Of a stretch of 41,716 bases of DNA, positions 41,622-41,716 are shown piece by piece. Origin of the DNA: Fonticella tunisiensis (GTDB lineage: Bacteria > Bacillota > Clostridia > Clostridiales > Caloramatoraceae). The stretch covers positions 1 to 41,716 of the forward strand of contig NZ_SOAZ01000026.1 in the NCBI RefSeq assembly GCF_004364155.1. Reading direction: 5' to 3'. A program made the translations under genes and the position numbers. Each line of letters starts with the position of its first letter. The stretch's first letter is position 1. The notes below the pieces were generated by a model that saw only the letters and a list, made by a program, of their open reading frames with translations, was not told the DNA's origin and searched no databases.

Positions 41622-41716
41622 ACTTAAATTGCAATATTAAATGCAACACTTAGTGAAAAATCATGTTGAATAGGGTAAGATAGCCCATACTTAACCTTAA
41701 GCCCATCTTAATTACT
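41622..41716. repeat. Right copy of 95-bp terminal inverted repeat
   Basis: The last 95 bases are the exact reverse complement of bases 1-95. The identity ends sharply at the inner side (41621), and the outer limit is the window end, so the true repeat may be longer. See the left copy for content. Confidence 0.9.

Noticed and set aside
1-41716. CRISPR arrays, rRNA genes and intact insertion sequences
   Set aside because: No regularly spaced repeats, no rRNA segments and no complete transposase frame are seen.

Overview
This window carries a nearly complete flagellar and chemotaxis gene cluster from a low-GC Gram-positive anaerobe of the Clostridia, most like Clostridium sensu lato. The reasons are the AT-rich sequence, strong AGGAGG-type ribosome binding sites, frequent TTG/GTG starts, absence of L- and P-ring genes (flgH/flgI), a FliY switch protein in place of FliN, Bacillus-type adaptation proteins CheC and CheD, and a fused FliR-FlhB export protein, an arrangement known from clostridia. 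Species cannot be fixed from the sequence alone.

Layout by coordinate: an inward-facing 95-bp repeat (1-95); a plus-strand tRNA-Met/tRNA-Tyr unit with a consensus promoter and a terminator (120-368); then everything on the minus strand: an M20 amidohydrolase (449-1624), a TPR protein (1786-2238), and the flagellar genes. The right end (about 41224-41621) holds only decayed coding fragments, followed by an exact inverted copy of the 95-bp repeat (41622-41716).

Read in the direction of transcription (right to left) there are four blocks. (1) Chemotaxis and switch: cheW-cheD-cheB-cheR-cheA-cheC-cheY-cheW-fliM-fliY, closed by a terminator at the end of fliY. (2) Late operon: flgM-flgN-flgK-flgL-fliW-csrA-fliD-fliT-like, starting from a sigma-D (sigma-28) type promoter at 32881-32907. 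(3) Small late operon: flaG-(31-codon ORF)-fliS, from a second sigma-D type promoter at 26302-26328, closed by a strong hairpin terminator. (4) Long early operon: flgB-flgC-fliE-fliF-fliG-fliH-fliI-fliJ-fliK-flgD-flgE-flbD-motA-motB-fliL-fliO-fliP-fliQ-fliR/flhB-flhA-flhF-flhG-pilZ-sigD-swrB-like-(51-codon ORF)-flgF-flgG-TPR, preceded by a very AT-rich region with a likely sigma-A promoter.

Together the early operon would build the basal body, export gate, rod, hook and stator and make sigma-D. Sigma-D then drives the late operons for hook-filament junction, cap, chaperones, FlgM anti-sigma factor and the FliW-CsrA regulators. The chemotaxis block supplies the CheA-CheY phosphorelay, receptor adaptation enzymes and the FliM/FliY switch. 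No flagellin gene and no chemoreceptor gene lies in the window.

The least explained features are the terminal 95-bp inverted repeats, an attenuator-like hairpin between fliE and fliF, a long hairpin that covers the ribosome binding site of the TPR gene, two small ORFs tucked between flagellar genes, and frameshifted gene remnants upstream of cheW. I did not find a clearly new multi-gene system; the cluster is a recognisable clostridial motility locus with several unusual regulatory details.
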